The notes under the pieces are model-generated. The model had not been told where the DNA came from, ran no database searches, and worked only from the letters and a program-made list of their open reading frames with translations. Shown here piece after piece: positions 17,903-25,656 of a stretch of DNA of 64,000 nt. The translations under genes were made by a program, and so were the position numbers. The stretch's first letter is position 1; each line of letters opens with the position of its first letter. This stretch comes from Mucilaginibacter achroorhodeus (GTDB lineage: Bacteria > Bacteroidota > Bacteroidia > Sphingobacteriales > Sphingobacteriaceae): NCBI RefSeq assembly GCF_007846095.1, contig NZ_VOEI01000001.1, positions 310,001 through 374,000 on the forward strand, written 5' to 3'.

Positions 17903-18315
17903 TACTGCGCATCCTCCTTTACTGTTATTTTTTGTGGTGGTTCGTTACTCTCTCTCAGGCCAAGTGTGTCTGCGCGTTTAGCCACTTCGGTAAGTGTGCT
18001 TTTAAAAGCCAGATCAGCCTTAGTGCTTTTGTATTCCCAGCTTAGCTCTTTAACTTCCTTACTCACTTTATCCAGCTCGCGTATGTTGTTTTCTGATAAG
18101 TGCCTGTTGGCGATGTAGAACATACCCAGCATAGCCAGATATAGTATAAAAGGCAGCGCGCGGGTGGCATCATCAGTACTGATGACACCTTTGGTAAGGA
18201 AACGCGTTAGCAAATTGTCCGGAAGCTCTTTTTTGCGCGGCTTCTCCTCAACAACAAGCTGTTTTGCTGCTTCCTCCTCTTCTTCCAGAATTTCTGTACG
18301 TAAACGGTTACTCAT
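17902..18315 (-). CDS. ftsL: FtsL-like division protein
   Basis: A 137-residue bitopic protein. It has a cytoplasmic segment rich in Glu and Lys (ILEEEEEAAKQ), a single membrane segment near residues 53-70, then a short periplasmic coiled-coil region (NNIRELDKVSKEVKELSWEYKS). That layout and the position between rsmH and the septal PBP identify it as FtsL, which stabilises the FtsW-PBP complex. Sequence identity in this family is low, so context carries much of the call. It overlaps rsmH by four bases and the PBP gene by one. Confidence 0.88.
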   Translation of the reverse strand: MSNRLRTEILEEEEEAAKQLVVEEKPRKKELPDNLLTRFLTKGVISTDDATRALPFILYLAMLGMFYIANRHLSENNIRELDKVSKEVKELSWEYKSTKADLAFKSTLTEVAKRADTLGLRESNEPPQKITVKEDAQ

Positions 18316-19214
18316 CTTTTTACAGCTATTCTAAGTTTTGCACTGCGTGCCCTGTTATTTTCTTTTATCTCTTCTTCGGTTGCGGTTATCGCCCCGCGAC
18401 TAACAGCATCCAAAGGCCTGCTATCATTACCGTAAATGTCTTTCTCTACCTCGCCGCTAAATTTACCTTTGGCGATAAAATTCTTTACCAGCCTGTCTTC
18501 AAGCGAGTGGTAAGACATTACCACCAACCTGCCGCCAGGTGCTAACACATCTGCTGATTGCTCTAAGAAATCTTTTAAAGCCTCCAGTTCCTGGTTAACT
18601 TCTATCCTCAGCGCCTGGAAAACCTGCGCAAGATATTTGTTTTCTTTACCGCGGGGGATCAAACCATTCATCGCATTCTTTAGGTCTGCTATCGCATTCA
18701 GCGGACCGTTTAATCTTGCGGTAACAATGGTTTTTGCCAGCGTTTTGGCATTTTTGATTTCGCCATAAACGCCAAAAATACGGTGCAGATCCGCTTCGCT
18801 GTAAGTGTTTACCACTTCTTTAGCACTCAGGTCAGATGCCTGGTTCATGCGCATATCCAGTTCCGCATCAAAACGAATAGAGAAACCGCGATCGGCTTCA
18901 TCAAACTGGTGCGATGATACACCCAGATCAGCCAGTATCCCATCAACCGGCATAGCATCATGCAAACGCACAAAGTTTTTCAGAAAACGGAAGTTCTGGT
19001 CAATAAACTCAAAACGCCCGTCGTCTATCGTGTTGCGCTGCGCATCTTCGTCCTGGTCAAAAGCCAGCAACCTGCCGCCATCGCCCAGGTGTTTCATTAT
19101 TTCGCGCGAGTGGCCACCACCACCAAAGGTTACATCTACATAAGTGCCATTTGGCTTGATATTTAATGCCTCAATACACTCCTGCAGCATAACGGGTACG
19201 TGGTAATTACTCAT
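18312..19214 (-). CDS. rsmH: 16S rRNA (cytosine(1402)-N4)-methyltransferase
   Basis: Methylates N4 of C1402 in 16S rRNA. The N-terminal HVPVMLQECIEAL is diagnostic, followed by the SAM loop VDVTFGGGGHSREI near residue 30, ADLGVSSHQFDEADRGFS near 97, and the C-terminal MSYHSLEDRLVKNF. I chose the ATG at 19214; an in-frame GTG lies two codons upstream. It overlaps the end of mraZ by eight bases. Its length of about 300 residues is normal. Confidence 0.97.
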   Translation of the reverse strand: MSNYHVPVMLQECIEALNIKPNGTYVDVTFGGGGHSREIMKHLGDGGRLLAFDQDEDAQRNTIDDGRFEFIDQNFRFLKNFVRLHDAMPVDGILADLGVSSHQFDEADRGFSIRFDAELDMRMNQASDLSAKEVVNTYSEADLHRIFGVYGEIKNAKTLAKTIVTARLNGPLNAIADLKNAMNGLIPRGKENKYLAQVFQALRIEVNQELEALKDFLEQSADVLAPGGRLVVMSYHSLEDRLVKNFIAKGKFSGEVEKDIYGNDSRPLDAVSRGAITATEEEIKENNRARSAKLRIAVKR

Positions 19215-19671
19215 TGCCACCCTTTCCTCTTTTCACCATCACCTCTTCGGCCAGGTCGGCAAAGTTTTCGGGCTCATCGCTCAACATTTGCTGATGCGCT
19301 TTTTTATCCCAGATCTCTACCTTATTTAACATACAAGTTAAAACCACTTCGCCGGTAATACCTGCGTACTCCATCAAACCTTTCGGCAGGTTTATCCTAC
19401 CGGCCGCATCCGGCTCTACTGTAGTAGCACCACCGGTAAAATATCTCACAAACTGGTTAACTTTCCTGTCGTATTCGTTAAGTTTGCTCAGCTCATCAAG
19501 CTTTTTGTCCCACTCGGTTTTTGTGTAAATAACAAGATACTTTTCGAGGCCGCGGTTGATCACAAGCCCTTCAGTATCAGCTTCTGGAAGCTGTTTCTTT
19601 AGGCCAGCAGGGATCATCATCCGCCCCTTGGCATCAAGTTTACATTCAAATTCTCCGGTTAAATAGGACAT
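19207..19671 (-). CDS. mraZ: Transcriptional regulator MraZ
   Basis: First gene of the dcw cluster and probably its repressor. The 154-residue protein has two SpoVT-AbrB-like repeats, the first beginning GEFECKLDAKGRMMIPAGLK near residue 5 and the second with EPDAAGRINLPKGLMEYAGI near 85. An in-frame GTG/ATG extension upstream reaches 19731, but it would run through the operator decamers and lacks homology-like content, so the ATG at 19671 is preferred. Autoregulation is suggested by three tandem AGTGGTAAAA-like decamers 42 bases upstream. Confidence 0.96.
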   Translation of the reverse strand: MSYLTGEFECKLDAKGRMMIPAGLKKQLPEADTEGLVINRGLEKYLVIYTKTEWDKKLDELSKLNEYDRKVNQFVRYFTGGATTVEPDAAGRINLPKGLMEYAGITGEVVLTCMLNKVEIWDKKAHQQMLSDEPENFADLAEEVMVKRGKGGNE

Positions 19672-19712
19672 TTTAGATTGTCGGCAATTTTTGTAACGTA
19701 AAAGTAAAACAC

Positions 19713-19742
19713 TTCTACCACTTTTTACCACCTTTTACCACT
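19713..19742 (-). promoter_or_regulatory. MraZ operator: three contiguous decamers
   Basis: On the minus strand the order is AGTGGTAAAA, GGTGGTAAAA, AGTGGTAGAA, with exact 10-base spacing, followed by a partial GTG. MraZ is known to bind tandem boxes with a 10-base period (TGGG in Escherichia coli, AAAGTG in mollicutes). The period and location 42-71 bases before mraZ make this the likely dcw operator. Confidence 0.75.
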
Positions 19743-19998
19743 TAAAAGTTTTCAACAATTTTTAAGGGGTCTTGTTTTGTTCCAAGCGCCGAAAAATCAA
19801 ACATCAAGCAAGACGGATAATCATGTTGATTGAAGCGTAAATAATTAAGGTTTAACTCCTTACTCACCACTTAGCAGCATTTAAAATCTGCCATATGTGC
19901 GTTGGTGGTAGAAATGGGAAACATTAAATGCCTTAATCGCCGGTGGTAATTATTATACTTGCCATTACAAACAACAAGCACTACAATTTCCAACCTTC
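19743..19998. other. Divergent promoter region between mraZ and the DUF1349-like gene
   Basis: No gene is seen. Three further GGTGGTA-type words occur on the plus strand (19904-19913, followed by ATGGGAAACA, and 19942-19949). A TATACTTG (19954-19961) close to the TAnnTTTG consensus may be the minus 7 box of the plus-strand gene. Confidence 0.4.
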
Positions 19999-20658
19999 AT
20001 GACTAAATTTAAAGGACTCCTGCTGTCTATTATGGCGTTATGCGCTACCGAGAAGAACATGGCTCAAAGCCTCGAAAAAATGCAATGGTTCAATGAACCC
20101 GAAAAGTGGGAAATAAAGAATAACGCCTTAATTATGGCAGTAACACCTCAAAGTGATTACTGGCGCATTTCGCATTATGGCTTCACGGTTGATGATGCAC
20201 CCTTTTATTACACTACCTACGGCGGCGAGTTTGAAGCCAAGGTGAAACTTACCGGTGCATACAAAGCACGGTTTGATCAAATGGGTTTAATGGTACGTAC
20301 CGATCACGAAAATTATATTAAGGCAGGCGTTGAATTTGTTGACAGCAAGTTTAATGTAAGCAGCGTGGTTACCCACCACACCAGCGATTGGGCGGTTACT
20401 ACCTTAAATAAAGTACCTCCTTTTATTTGGATAAAGATAGTGCGGCGACTGGATGCGGTTGAAGTGTTTTACTCTTTAGATGATGTCACCTATATCATGA
20501 CTCGTAATGCACCCATCCAGGATAACAAACCCGTAATGGTTGGGCTTATGGCAGCATCGCCGGACGGGCAAGGCTTTGAAGCAAAATTTGAAAACTTTAA
20601 GGTTAAACATCTGCCGGATCAGCGCCGTTTAGAATGGCTTAAGAAAAATGCCAATTGA
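19999..20658 (+). CDS. DUF1349-like exported protein
   Basis: A 219-residue product with an N-terminal hydrophobic stretch (LLLSIMALCATEKNMAQ) that looks like a signal peptide ending near residue 23. The mature part has the concanavalin-like pattern of DUF1349 proteins: QWFNEPEKWEIKNNALIM, FYYTTYGGEFEAKVKLTG, DQMGLMVRTDHENYIKAGVEF, and a final GFEAKFENFKVKHL strand. Related proteins are suggested to bind or process carbohydrate, but no catalytic role is established. The stop overlaps the longest possible frame of the next gene. The family call is fairly safe, the function unknown. Confidence 0.75.
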   Translation: MTKFKGLLLSIMALCATEKNMAQSLEKMQWFNEPEKWEIKNNALIMAVTPQSDYWRISHYGFTVDDAPFYYTTYGGEFEAKVKLTGAYKARFDQMGLMVRTDHENYIKAGVEFVDSKFNVSSVVTHHTSDWAVTTLNKVPPFIWIKIVRRLDAVEVFYSLDDVTYIMTRNAPIQDNKPVMVGLMAASPDGQGFEAKFENFKVKHLPDQRRLEWLKKNAN

Positions 20659-20689
20659 TCGTAAACCATTATCTACCAATCCAATTATT

Positions 20690-21781
20690 ATGAGTGACCA
20701 AACCGCTGCCGCGAGCATCACCGCCACTAAACCGCACTTTGCCGTTTTGGACGGGTTAAGGGGCGTTGCCGCCATATCTGTTGTGGTGTTCCACTTTATG
20801 GAATTGGTACAACCAGATTATACCAAAAGCTTTATAGCCCATGCTTACCTGGCTGTCGATTTCTTTTTTTGCCTTTCGGGATTTGTGATCGCCTATGCTT
20901 ACGATCAACGGTTGGTAAAATTGGGCATTGGTAATTTTTTAAAGCTGCGTTTGATACGCTTGCACCCGCTGGTTATCATTGGGTCGGTATTGGGATTGGT
21001 TTGCTTTGTATTTGACCCGTGGAGTGACCTTTACCAGAAATATGCCGGCAATTTGCTGCTGATGTTTGTGGCATCATGCGTAATGATCCCGTATCCGCTT
21101 GTTCGAGAACGTTATTTTAACCTGTTCCACCTTAACCCGCCTACGTGGTCGCTTTTTTTTGAGTACATCGCTAATATTATTTACGCGCTGGTGCTGGTCA
21201 GGATAAAGAAACCGTTGCTTTGGGTGCTTACCATCATTGCTGCAATTGCACTGTTTTGGGAGGCGCAGGTATCAGGCAACCTAAGCCTGGGATGGAGCGG
21301 CGACACTATGCGCGGCGGGCTTGCACGGATGAGTTTTTCCTTTTTAGCCGGAATGCTGGTTTACCGTGCGCAGTGGATCATCAGATCCAAGATCAACTTT
21401 GCAGTGATCAGCGTGATGCTATTTGTAATATTCATTGTTCCGTACAGGGACGGCTTTAACAAATGGTTTGAGCCCATAAGCGTTGTTTTTTATTTCCCCT
21501 TTATATTGGCGCTTGGTGCAGGTATTCAACAAGAAGGCACATCAAAAAAGATCTCAGACTTTTTAGGGGAAATTTCTTATCCGCTATATATGGTGCACTA
21601 CCCTTTTATTTGGTGGTTTATGAGCTGGGTGGAGGCAAAAAAGCCAACCATGGGTGAGATGACCATTGTTACAGCCGTGGGCACCGTATTATTAATTGGC
21701 TTTGCTTACCTTGTGATGAGATTGCTTGATATACCCATCAGGCAGAAACTGAAAATAGCTTTAGTTAAAGAGAATAAGTAA
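20690..21781 (+). CDS. Acyltransferase family 3 membrane protein (OafA-like)
   Basis: A polytopic membrane protein of 363 residues that would O-acylate an exported sugar or lipid. The N-terminal FAVLDGLRGVAAISVVVFHF carries the conserved R and the catalytic histidine typical of the family. Some ten hydrophobic segments follow, and the late motif ISYPLYMVHYPFIWW is also typical. The track start is at 20648, but the ATG at 20690, after the stop of the preceding gene, agrees better with the family. The substrate cannot be told from sequence. Confidence 0.85.
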   Translation: MSDQTAAASITATKPHFAVLDGLRGVAAISVVVFHFMELVQPDYTKSFIAHAYLAVDFFFCLSGFVIAYAYDQRLVKLGIGNFLKLRLIRLHPLVIIGSVLGLVCFVFDPWSDLYQKYAGNLLLMFVASCVMIPYPLVRERYFNLFHLNPPTWSLFFEYIANIIYALVLVRIKKPLLWVLTIIAAIALFWEAQVSGNLSLGWSGDTMRGGLARMSFSFLAGMLVYRAQWIIRSKINFAVISVMLFVIFIVPYRDGFNKWFEPISVVFYFPFILALGAGIQQEGTSKKISDFLGEISYPLYMVHYPFIWWFMSWVEAKKPTMGEMTIVTAVGTVLLIGFAYLVMRLLDIPIRQKLKIALVKENK

Positions 21782-21791
21782 TACCCCAACC

Positions 21792-22616
21792 ATGATCATT
21801 GTTATCCAATGCGCCGACCGGATCGGTCTTGTAGCTGCTATCTCCCGCCTTATGGCCGACAAAGGCCTTAACATAAATGGCATGCAGGAGTTTGTAGACA
21901 ACGACGAAGACCTGTTCTTTATGCGCCTGGATGTTGACCAAACCGATGGTGCGGCGGAAATTGAAAAGGACCTGCGACAAATATTACCTGAGGGTGCCAT
22001 TGTTAAAGTAAATCCAGTACCAGAGAAAAAGATTGTGGTGCTGGTTACAAAAGAGTACCACTGTCTGGCCGATATATTGGTGCGCAACTACTTTAAAACT
22101 CTTGGTGCAACCGTGCAGTGCGTTATAGGCAATCATACTACCCTGCAGGATATCTGCAGCCGTTTTGATGTTCCTTTTTACCAAGTGCAGGCCGGTGCCG
22201 ATAAGGAAGCCTTTGAAGAAAAGCTTGTAGGAACCGTCAATCAATACGAATTTGATTACCTGGTGCTGGCAAAGTTTATGCGTATTCTCTCCCCCGATTT
22301 TGTATTGCGCTTCCCGATGCGCATCATCAACATCCACCATTCATTTTTACCGGCCTTTGCTGGTGCAAGTCCATACCGCCAGGCGCACGAGCGTGGTGTT
22401 AAGCTCATTGGCGCAACGGCTCATTATGTCACCAACGAGCTGGACGAAGGCCCTATCATTGCCCAGCAAATTATCCCTGCTAACCACAGCCACACCGTGC
22501 AGGATATGGTAAAGGCGGGCAAAGAAATTGAAACCGCTGTTTTAGCAAAAGCCCTTAAACTGGTTTTTGACGATCGTGTGTTTGTGTATAAAAACAAGAC
22601 GGTGGTGCTGGAGTGA
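21792..22616 (+). CDS. purU: Formyltetrahydrofolate deformylase
   Basis: Hydrolyses 10-formyl-THF to formate and THF, supplying formate to purine synthesis and balancing one-carbon pools. An N-terminal ACT domain (IVIQCADRIGLVAAISRLMAD) is followed by a formyltransferase fold with NIHHSFLPAFAGASPYRQAHERGVKLIGATAHYV and DEGPIIAQ, holding the catalytic Asn/His/Asp. The 274-residue length is normal. It follows the acyltransferase gene by ten bases and may be cotranscribed, although the two roles seem unrelated. Confidence 0.96.
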   Translation: MIIVIQCADRIGLVAAISRLMADKGLNINGMQEFVDNDEDLFFMRLDVDQTDGAAEIEKDLRQILPEGAIVKVNPVPEKKIVVLVTKEYHCLADILVRNYFKTLGATVQCVIGNHTTLQDICSRFDVPFYQVQAGADKEAFEEKLVGTVNQYEFDYLVLAKFMRILSPDFVLRFPMRIINIHHSFLPAFAGASPYRQAHERGVKLIGATAHYVTNELDEGPIIAQQIIPANHSHTVQDMVKAGKEIETAVLAKALKLVFDDRVFVYKNKTVVLE

Positions 22617-22639
22617 TAAAGCAAGGAATCTCCTTGTTT

Positions 22640-22699
22640 GTTAAGCTGAAAGCTTAACGCATTTTAAAGGTCTAAGTTAGGCTACGCTAAACTTAGACC
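22640..22699. terminator. Two hairpins between convergent purU and the GH32 gene
   Basis: GTTAAGCT-GAA-AGCTTAAC (22640-22658) is a perfect stem, and GGTCTAAGTT / AACTTAGACC (22669-22699) a second one with a partly pairing centre. They lie between the ends of two converging genes, as terminators would, but neither has a clear T-run. Confidence 0.45.
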
Positions 22700-22705
22700 A
22701 GTGAC

Positions 22706-24220
22706 CTACCAAATACTTTTCAACGGCTGTATTTCCAAATGCTCTATCTCTAAACCATGGTTAACGATACTTAATTTTGTATAAGGCTTTTTAGGGAAAA
22801 ATTGCGACGTTAAAACGCTATGGCCTTTATCAGCAAATACTTCTACAGACGATGCATCAACCACCAGTTGCATATCAGTTTCTAAAGTTGTTGTTAGGCG
22901 TGGCGCGTATGCGATCTGTGCAAAGCCTTTATCGAATTTGGTTTGCCCGGCTTTGGTTCGGTCTATATAATAACGCATGCTTTTGGCATCATAACCAACG
23001 ATCAGCTGCTCGCCGCCTGCGTTTGATAATACTACAGAAAAATTGTTTGCAGCTTTGGTATCAAATTTCAACACGTATTGTGTGGGCGTTTGTTTTATTA
23101 CTGAAAAGATGTTGTTGTTCTTGGCTAACAATTCAGGATCAACTTTGATAGTTTTTGAAACTATTTTTTCTACCTCTTCAACAGGTTCTGATCTCAGATA
23201 AATATCGCCGGCCGTAAGCTGCAGTGATAGCTCGCGCGGGATGGTCATGGCATTTCGCCAAACTTTGGTGGGTGTTTGGTTAGCGTAGCGCCAGTTGCTC
23301 ATCCAGCCCAAAAATATTTTTCGCTTACCTGTATTTCCCCAGGTAACTCCTGCGTAATCATCTGGACCGAAGTCTATCCACTTGGTATTAGTACTTACAG
23401 GTGTGAAGGTTTTACCATCAAAATGGCCCACAAAATATTGTGTAGCCGATCCCTGATTTGGCCCTCCCGGATTGATACTAACCAGCAAAACCCAGTACTC
23501 TTTACCATTCAATTTAAGCGGAAACAGATCAGGGCATTCCCAAACGCCGCCGTGTGCACCCAAGGTTTGGCCAAACTCACTTTGCTTTGTCCAGTCCTTT
23601 AAGTTGGCTGACGAATAAAATGTGATTCGGTTTTTAGTAGCCAGGCTCATTACCCATTTTTTACCTTCGTCGTACCAAAAAACCTTGGGATCTCGAAAAT
23701 CTTTAATACCCGGATTTTTAATAACAGGGTTGCCTTTATACTTCGTCCAGGTGCGGCCTTCGTCCAAACTGTAGGCTATGCTCTGGTTTTGAAACTTGGA
23801 ACTTCCGGCCTTTTCTCCCTTCGGATCGTGGCTGGTGAATATGGCCACCATAGGCGCTTTGCCGTTTGCACCCAAACCCGATGTATTATCTTTATCAACC
23901 ACTGCACTACCGGAGAAAATGTAGCCCAATTTGTCGGGGTAAAGTGCGATAGGTTGTTCCGTCCAGTGCACCAGATCGGTACTGGTGGCGTGGCCCCAAT
24001 GCATTGGCCCCCAGATTGTAGCCTTAGGATAATGTTGAAAAAACAGGTGATATGTACCTTTATAGTACACCATGCCGTTAGGGTCATTCATCCACCATTT
24101 TTTAGGGGAAAAATGCGCCTGCGGGCGGTATGGCTCATGATAAGCCGTAGTCTTTTGTGCTTGTGAAATTGTTGCGGCAGCTATAAACAAACTGCCGATG
24201 AGTAAGCGCTTTAAGCTCAT
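22706..24220 (-). CDS. Glycoside hydrolase family 32, fructan hydrolase (levanase/invertase type)
   Basis: Cleaves beta-fructosyl bonds in sucrose, levan or inulin outside the cytoplasm. An N-terminal signal peptide ends near residue 22 (ATISQAQK). The five-bladed propeller carries the nucleophile motif WMNDPNG (D46), the transition-state RDP (176-178) and the acid/base EC (228-229) in WECPDLF. A C-terminal beta-sandwich follows. The 504-residue length is usual. No SusCD pair, sensor or fructokinase lies near, so it stands apart from a utilisation locus. A nested palindrome directly precedes the ATG. Confidence 0.93.
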   Translation of the reverse strand: MSLKRLLIGSLFIAAATISQAQKTTAYHEPYRPQAHFSPKKWWMNDPNGMVYYKGTYHLFFQHYPKATIWGPMHWGHATSTDLVHWTEQPIALYPDKLGYIFSGSAVVDKDNTSGLGANGKAPMVAIFTSHDPKGEKAGSSKFQNQSIAYSLDEGRTWTKYKGNPVIKNPGIKDFRDPKVFWYDEGKKWVMSLATKNRITFYSSANLKDWTKQSEFGQTLGAHGGVWECPDLFPLKLNGKEYWVLLVSINPGGPNQGSATQYFVGHFDGKTFTPVSTNTKWIDFGPDDYAGVTWGNTGKRKIFLGWMSNWRYANQTPTKVWRNAMTIPRELSLQLTAGDIYLRSEPVEEVEKIVSKTIKVDPELLAKNNNIFSVIKQTPTQYVLKFDTKAANNFSVVLSNAGGEQLIVGYDAKSMRYYIDRTKAGQTKFDKGFAQIAYAPRLTTTLETDMQLVVDASSVEVFADKGHSVLTSQFFPKKPYTKLSIVNHGLEIEHLEIQPLKSIW

Positions 24221-24221
24221 A

Positions 24222-24295
24222 TTTATACAATTCAGGTTATTAAATAAGGGTTTATCAAGTTACCAATAAACCCTGAATAACAAGAATTGTATAAA
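24222..24295. promoter_or_regulatory. Nested palindrome between a lipoprotein gene and the GH32 start codon
   Basis: Three concentric arm pairs are perfect: TTTATACAATTC/GAATTGTATAAA (24222-24233, 24284-24295), GTTATT/AATAAC (24236-24241, 24276-24281) and AGGGTTTAT/ATAAACCCT (24247-24255, 24266-24274). It begins two bases from the GH32 ATG and ends four bases from the lipoprotein stop, so it could end one transcript, occlude the other start, or both. Confidence 0.55.
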
Positions 24296-24298
24296 AAG

Positions 24299-24715
24299 TT
24301 AATCAAAGGCTACATTATCCGGCCCTGATACTTTACTGACATGGCAGTTGCAGCCGCCTGCTATTTTTAACGTTGCCGATTTAACCTGACCGGTTTTATT
24401 GCTTTTAACACTTACCCTGACATCATCTCCGGCAGAAGAGAACTCTGCCTTGGTATTATCATTTGCCAAGAGTACAAAGCCTGCTACATAATCAACATTA
24501 GGTGGCATTGGAGGGCGCTGCACAGGCTTATTGGTACGCAGATTTATGACCTCGATATCTGATACAGCGACCGCAGATCCGTCACTATTGGTAAACACGA
24601 TGCCTACAGAAGCAAATTCATCCGTGCAAACCTGGGCGGCGCAACCTCCTTTATTCTTCTTACATGCGCTTAATCCACAAACGAGTACAAGTAATAGCGT
24701 ACATAATCTTTTCAT
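24299..24715 (-). CDS. Lipoprotein of unknown function, paralogue 1
   Basis: A 138-residue exported protein with a lipobox (VCGLSACKKN, acylated Cys near residue 18). The mature part has CAAQVCTDEFASVGIVF, VINLRTNKPV, GDDVRVSVKSNKTGQ and GGCNCHVSKVSGPD, all of which recur in the gene at 25657. The four conserved cysteines could form disulfides or bind metal. I recall similar lipoproteins in Sphingobacteriaceae but no assigned function. I chose the ATG at 24715; another ATG lies two codons upstream. Confidence 0.7.
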   Translation of the reverse strand: MKRLCTLLLVLVCGLSACKKNKGGCAAQVCTDEFASVGIVFTNSDGSAVAVSDIEVINLRTNKPVQRPPMPPNVDYVAGFVLLANDNTKAEFSSAGDDVRVSVKSNKTGQVKSATLKIAGGCNCHVSKVSGPDNVAFD

Positions 24716-24767
24716 AATCATTTTGGTTTTGGTTTATATCATTACGCACGTTGATGGGTTAACGCTA

Positions 24768-24793
24768 CAAAAAAAGCGGCTCTCGCCGCTTTT
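24768..24793 (-). terminator. Terminator after the S74-type chaperone gene
   Basis: AAAAGCGGC and GCCGCTTTT form a nine-base perfect stem with a TCTC loop, followed on the minus strand by a T-run. It lies between the stop at 24799 and the next minus-strand gene. Confidence 0.85.
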
Positions 24794-24798
24794 ATAAA

Positions 24799-25230
24799 TT
24801 ATTTAGTACTTTTTAGTTGCTGCACTTCCTGCTTTAGTTGTTCTATCTGGGCTTGCTGTTCTTGTATGGCGCTTACTAAAAGCGGTACAAGTTTTTGCAG
24901 ATCAACCTCAGGGGTGGTTACCGCGCGCTGGTTTCCTTTACCTGCCGGGTACCAGCTGTTTTTAGCACCTACTACTGATGGAAGCACCTGCTTAACATCT
25001 GCAGCTATGAATCCGTATTGCGTACCACCAGGCAAATGTAACTGCTTAAACTGCTGCTGGTCATAACTGTAACTGATAGGCTTTAGCTGCGCTATATAAT
25101 TAAGCGAATTGGTTAAAGGCATGGTGCTGGTTTTAATTTCTTTATCGCTGATGGTTTGTGCTGATGCTTTGATACCAAAACCAACTAAAATCAACATAAA
25201 TGATAATATGAATTGAACACGAATTTTCAT
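24799..25230 (-). CDS. Stand-alone peptidase S74-type (tail-fibre) chaperone domain protein
   Basis: 143 residues with a signal peptide ending ASAQ near residue 25. The mature part resembles the intramolecular chaperone domain found at the end of phage tail fibres and bacterial adhesins: LNYIAQLKPISYSY, GTQYGFIAADVKQVLPSVV, and a final coiled coil VDLQKLVPLLVSAIQEQQAQIEQLKQEVQQLK. Normally this domain follows a fibre. Here it is encoded alone as an exported protein. No fibre gene is adjacent, so its partner is unknown. It has its own terminator. Confidence 0.75.
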   Translation of the reverse strand: MKIRVQFILSFMLILVGFGIKASAQTISDKEIKTSTMPLTNSLNYIAQLKPISYSYDQQQFKQLHLPGGTQYGFIAADVKQVLPSVVGAKNSWYPAGKGNQRAVTTPEVDLQKLVPLLVSAIQEQQAQIEQLKQEVQQLKSTK

Positions 25231-25291
25231 GATATAAATTTTAAGTAAATAAATGATTGTGCCGCAAAGCGGCTTAAAAAGACAGATAGTA

Positions 25292-25612
25292 TTATATCAC
25301 GAAATCGGGCGGCGGTGTTGGAACGGGAGATATCCAACCCAAATGGGGCACAAAAGCTTCTGTGGAATAATTATAAGTTTGTACATGTAAAGCAACAGAC
25401 GGCAAAGTACAAAAAGCCTCCACAGCCAGTATCTCCTTCAAGTTCACTTCACGATCGCTGCGCTCGGTCGCGTCATCATCAGCCAGTGCGCTTTTTTGGA
25501 CATGCGTTATGCTAGCTTTTACGATCATCCTGATCATAGAGATGCCAGTGCTCTCTAACAAAGAGAAAAGGCAGATAAAAACAACCAGATATTTAAATTG
25601 ATTTAAACGCAT
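25292..25612 (-). CDS. Small protein of unknown function with N-terminal membrane segment
   Basis: 106 residues with a hydrophobic start (YLVVFICLFSLL, residues 8-19) that could be a signal anchor. The rest is not recognised. It ends in a proline-rich PVPTPPPDFVI tail of a kind that closes several small exported proteins in this family, as I recall. Residues near 45-58 (DDDATERSDREV) come from a palindromic CGATCGCTGCGC word, suggesting a repeat captured within the frame. The gene lies between two unrelated exported proteins. Whether it is expressed is unknown. Confidence 0.45.
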   Translation of the reverse strand: MRLNQFKYLVVFICLFSLLESTGISMIRMIVKASITHVQKSALADDDATERSDREVNLKEILAVEAFCTLPSVALHVQTYNYSTEAFVPHLGWISPVPTPPPDFVI

Positions 25613-25656
25613 AGCGAAATACTATGCAAACATAACAAATTTCACAACCTTAAGGT

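Noticed and set aside
25261..25280. GCCGC-AAA-GCGGC hairpin as terminator of the small protein gene at 25292
   Set aside because: The stem is only five bases and no T-run follows on the minus strand, so I did not list it as a terminator.
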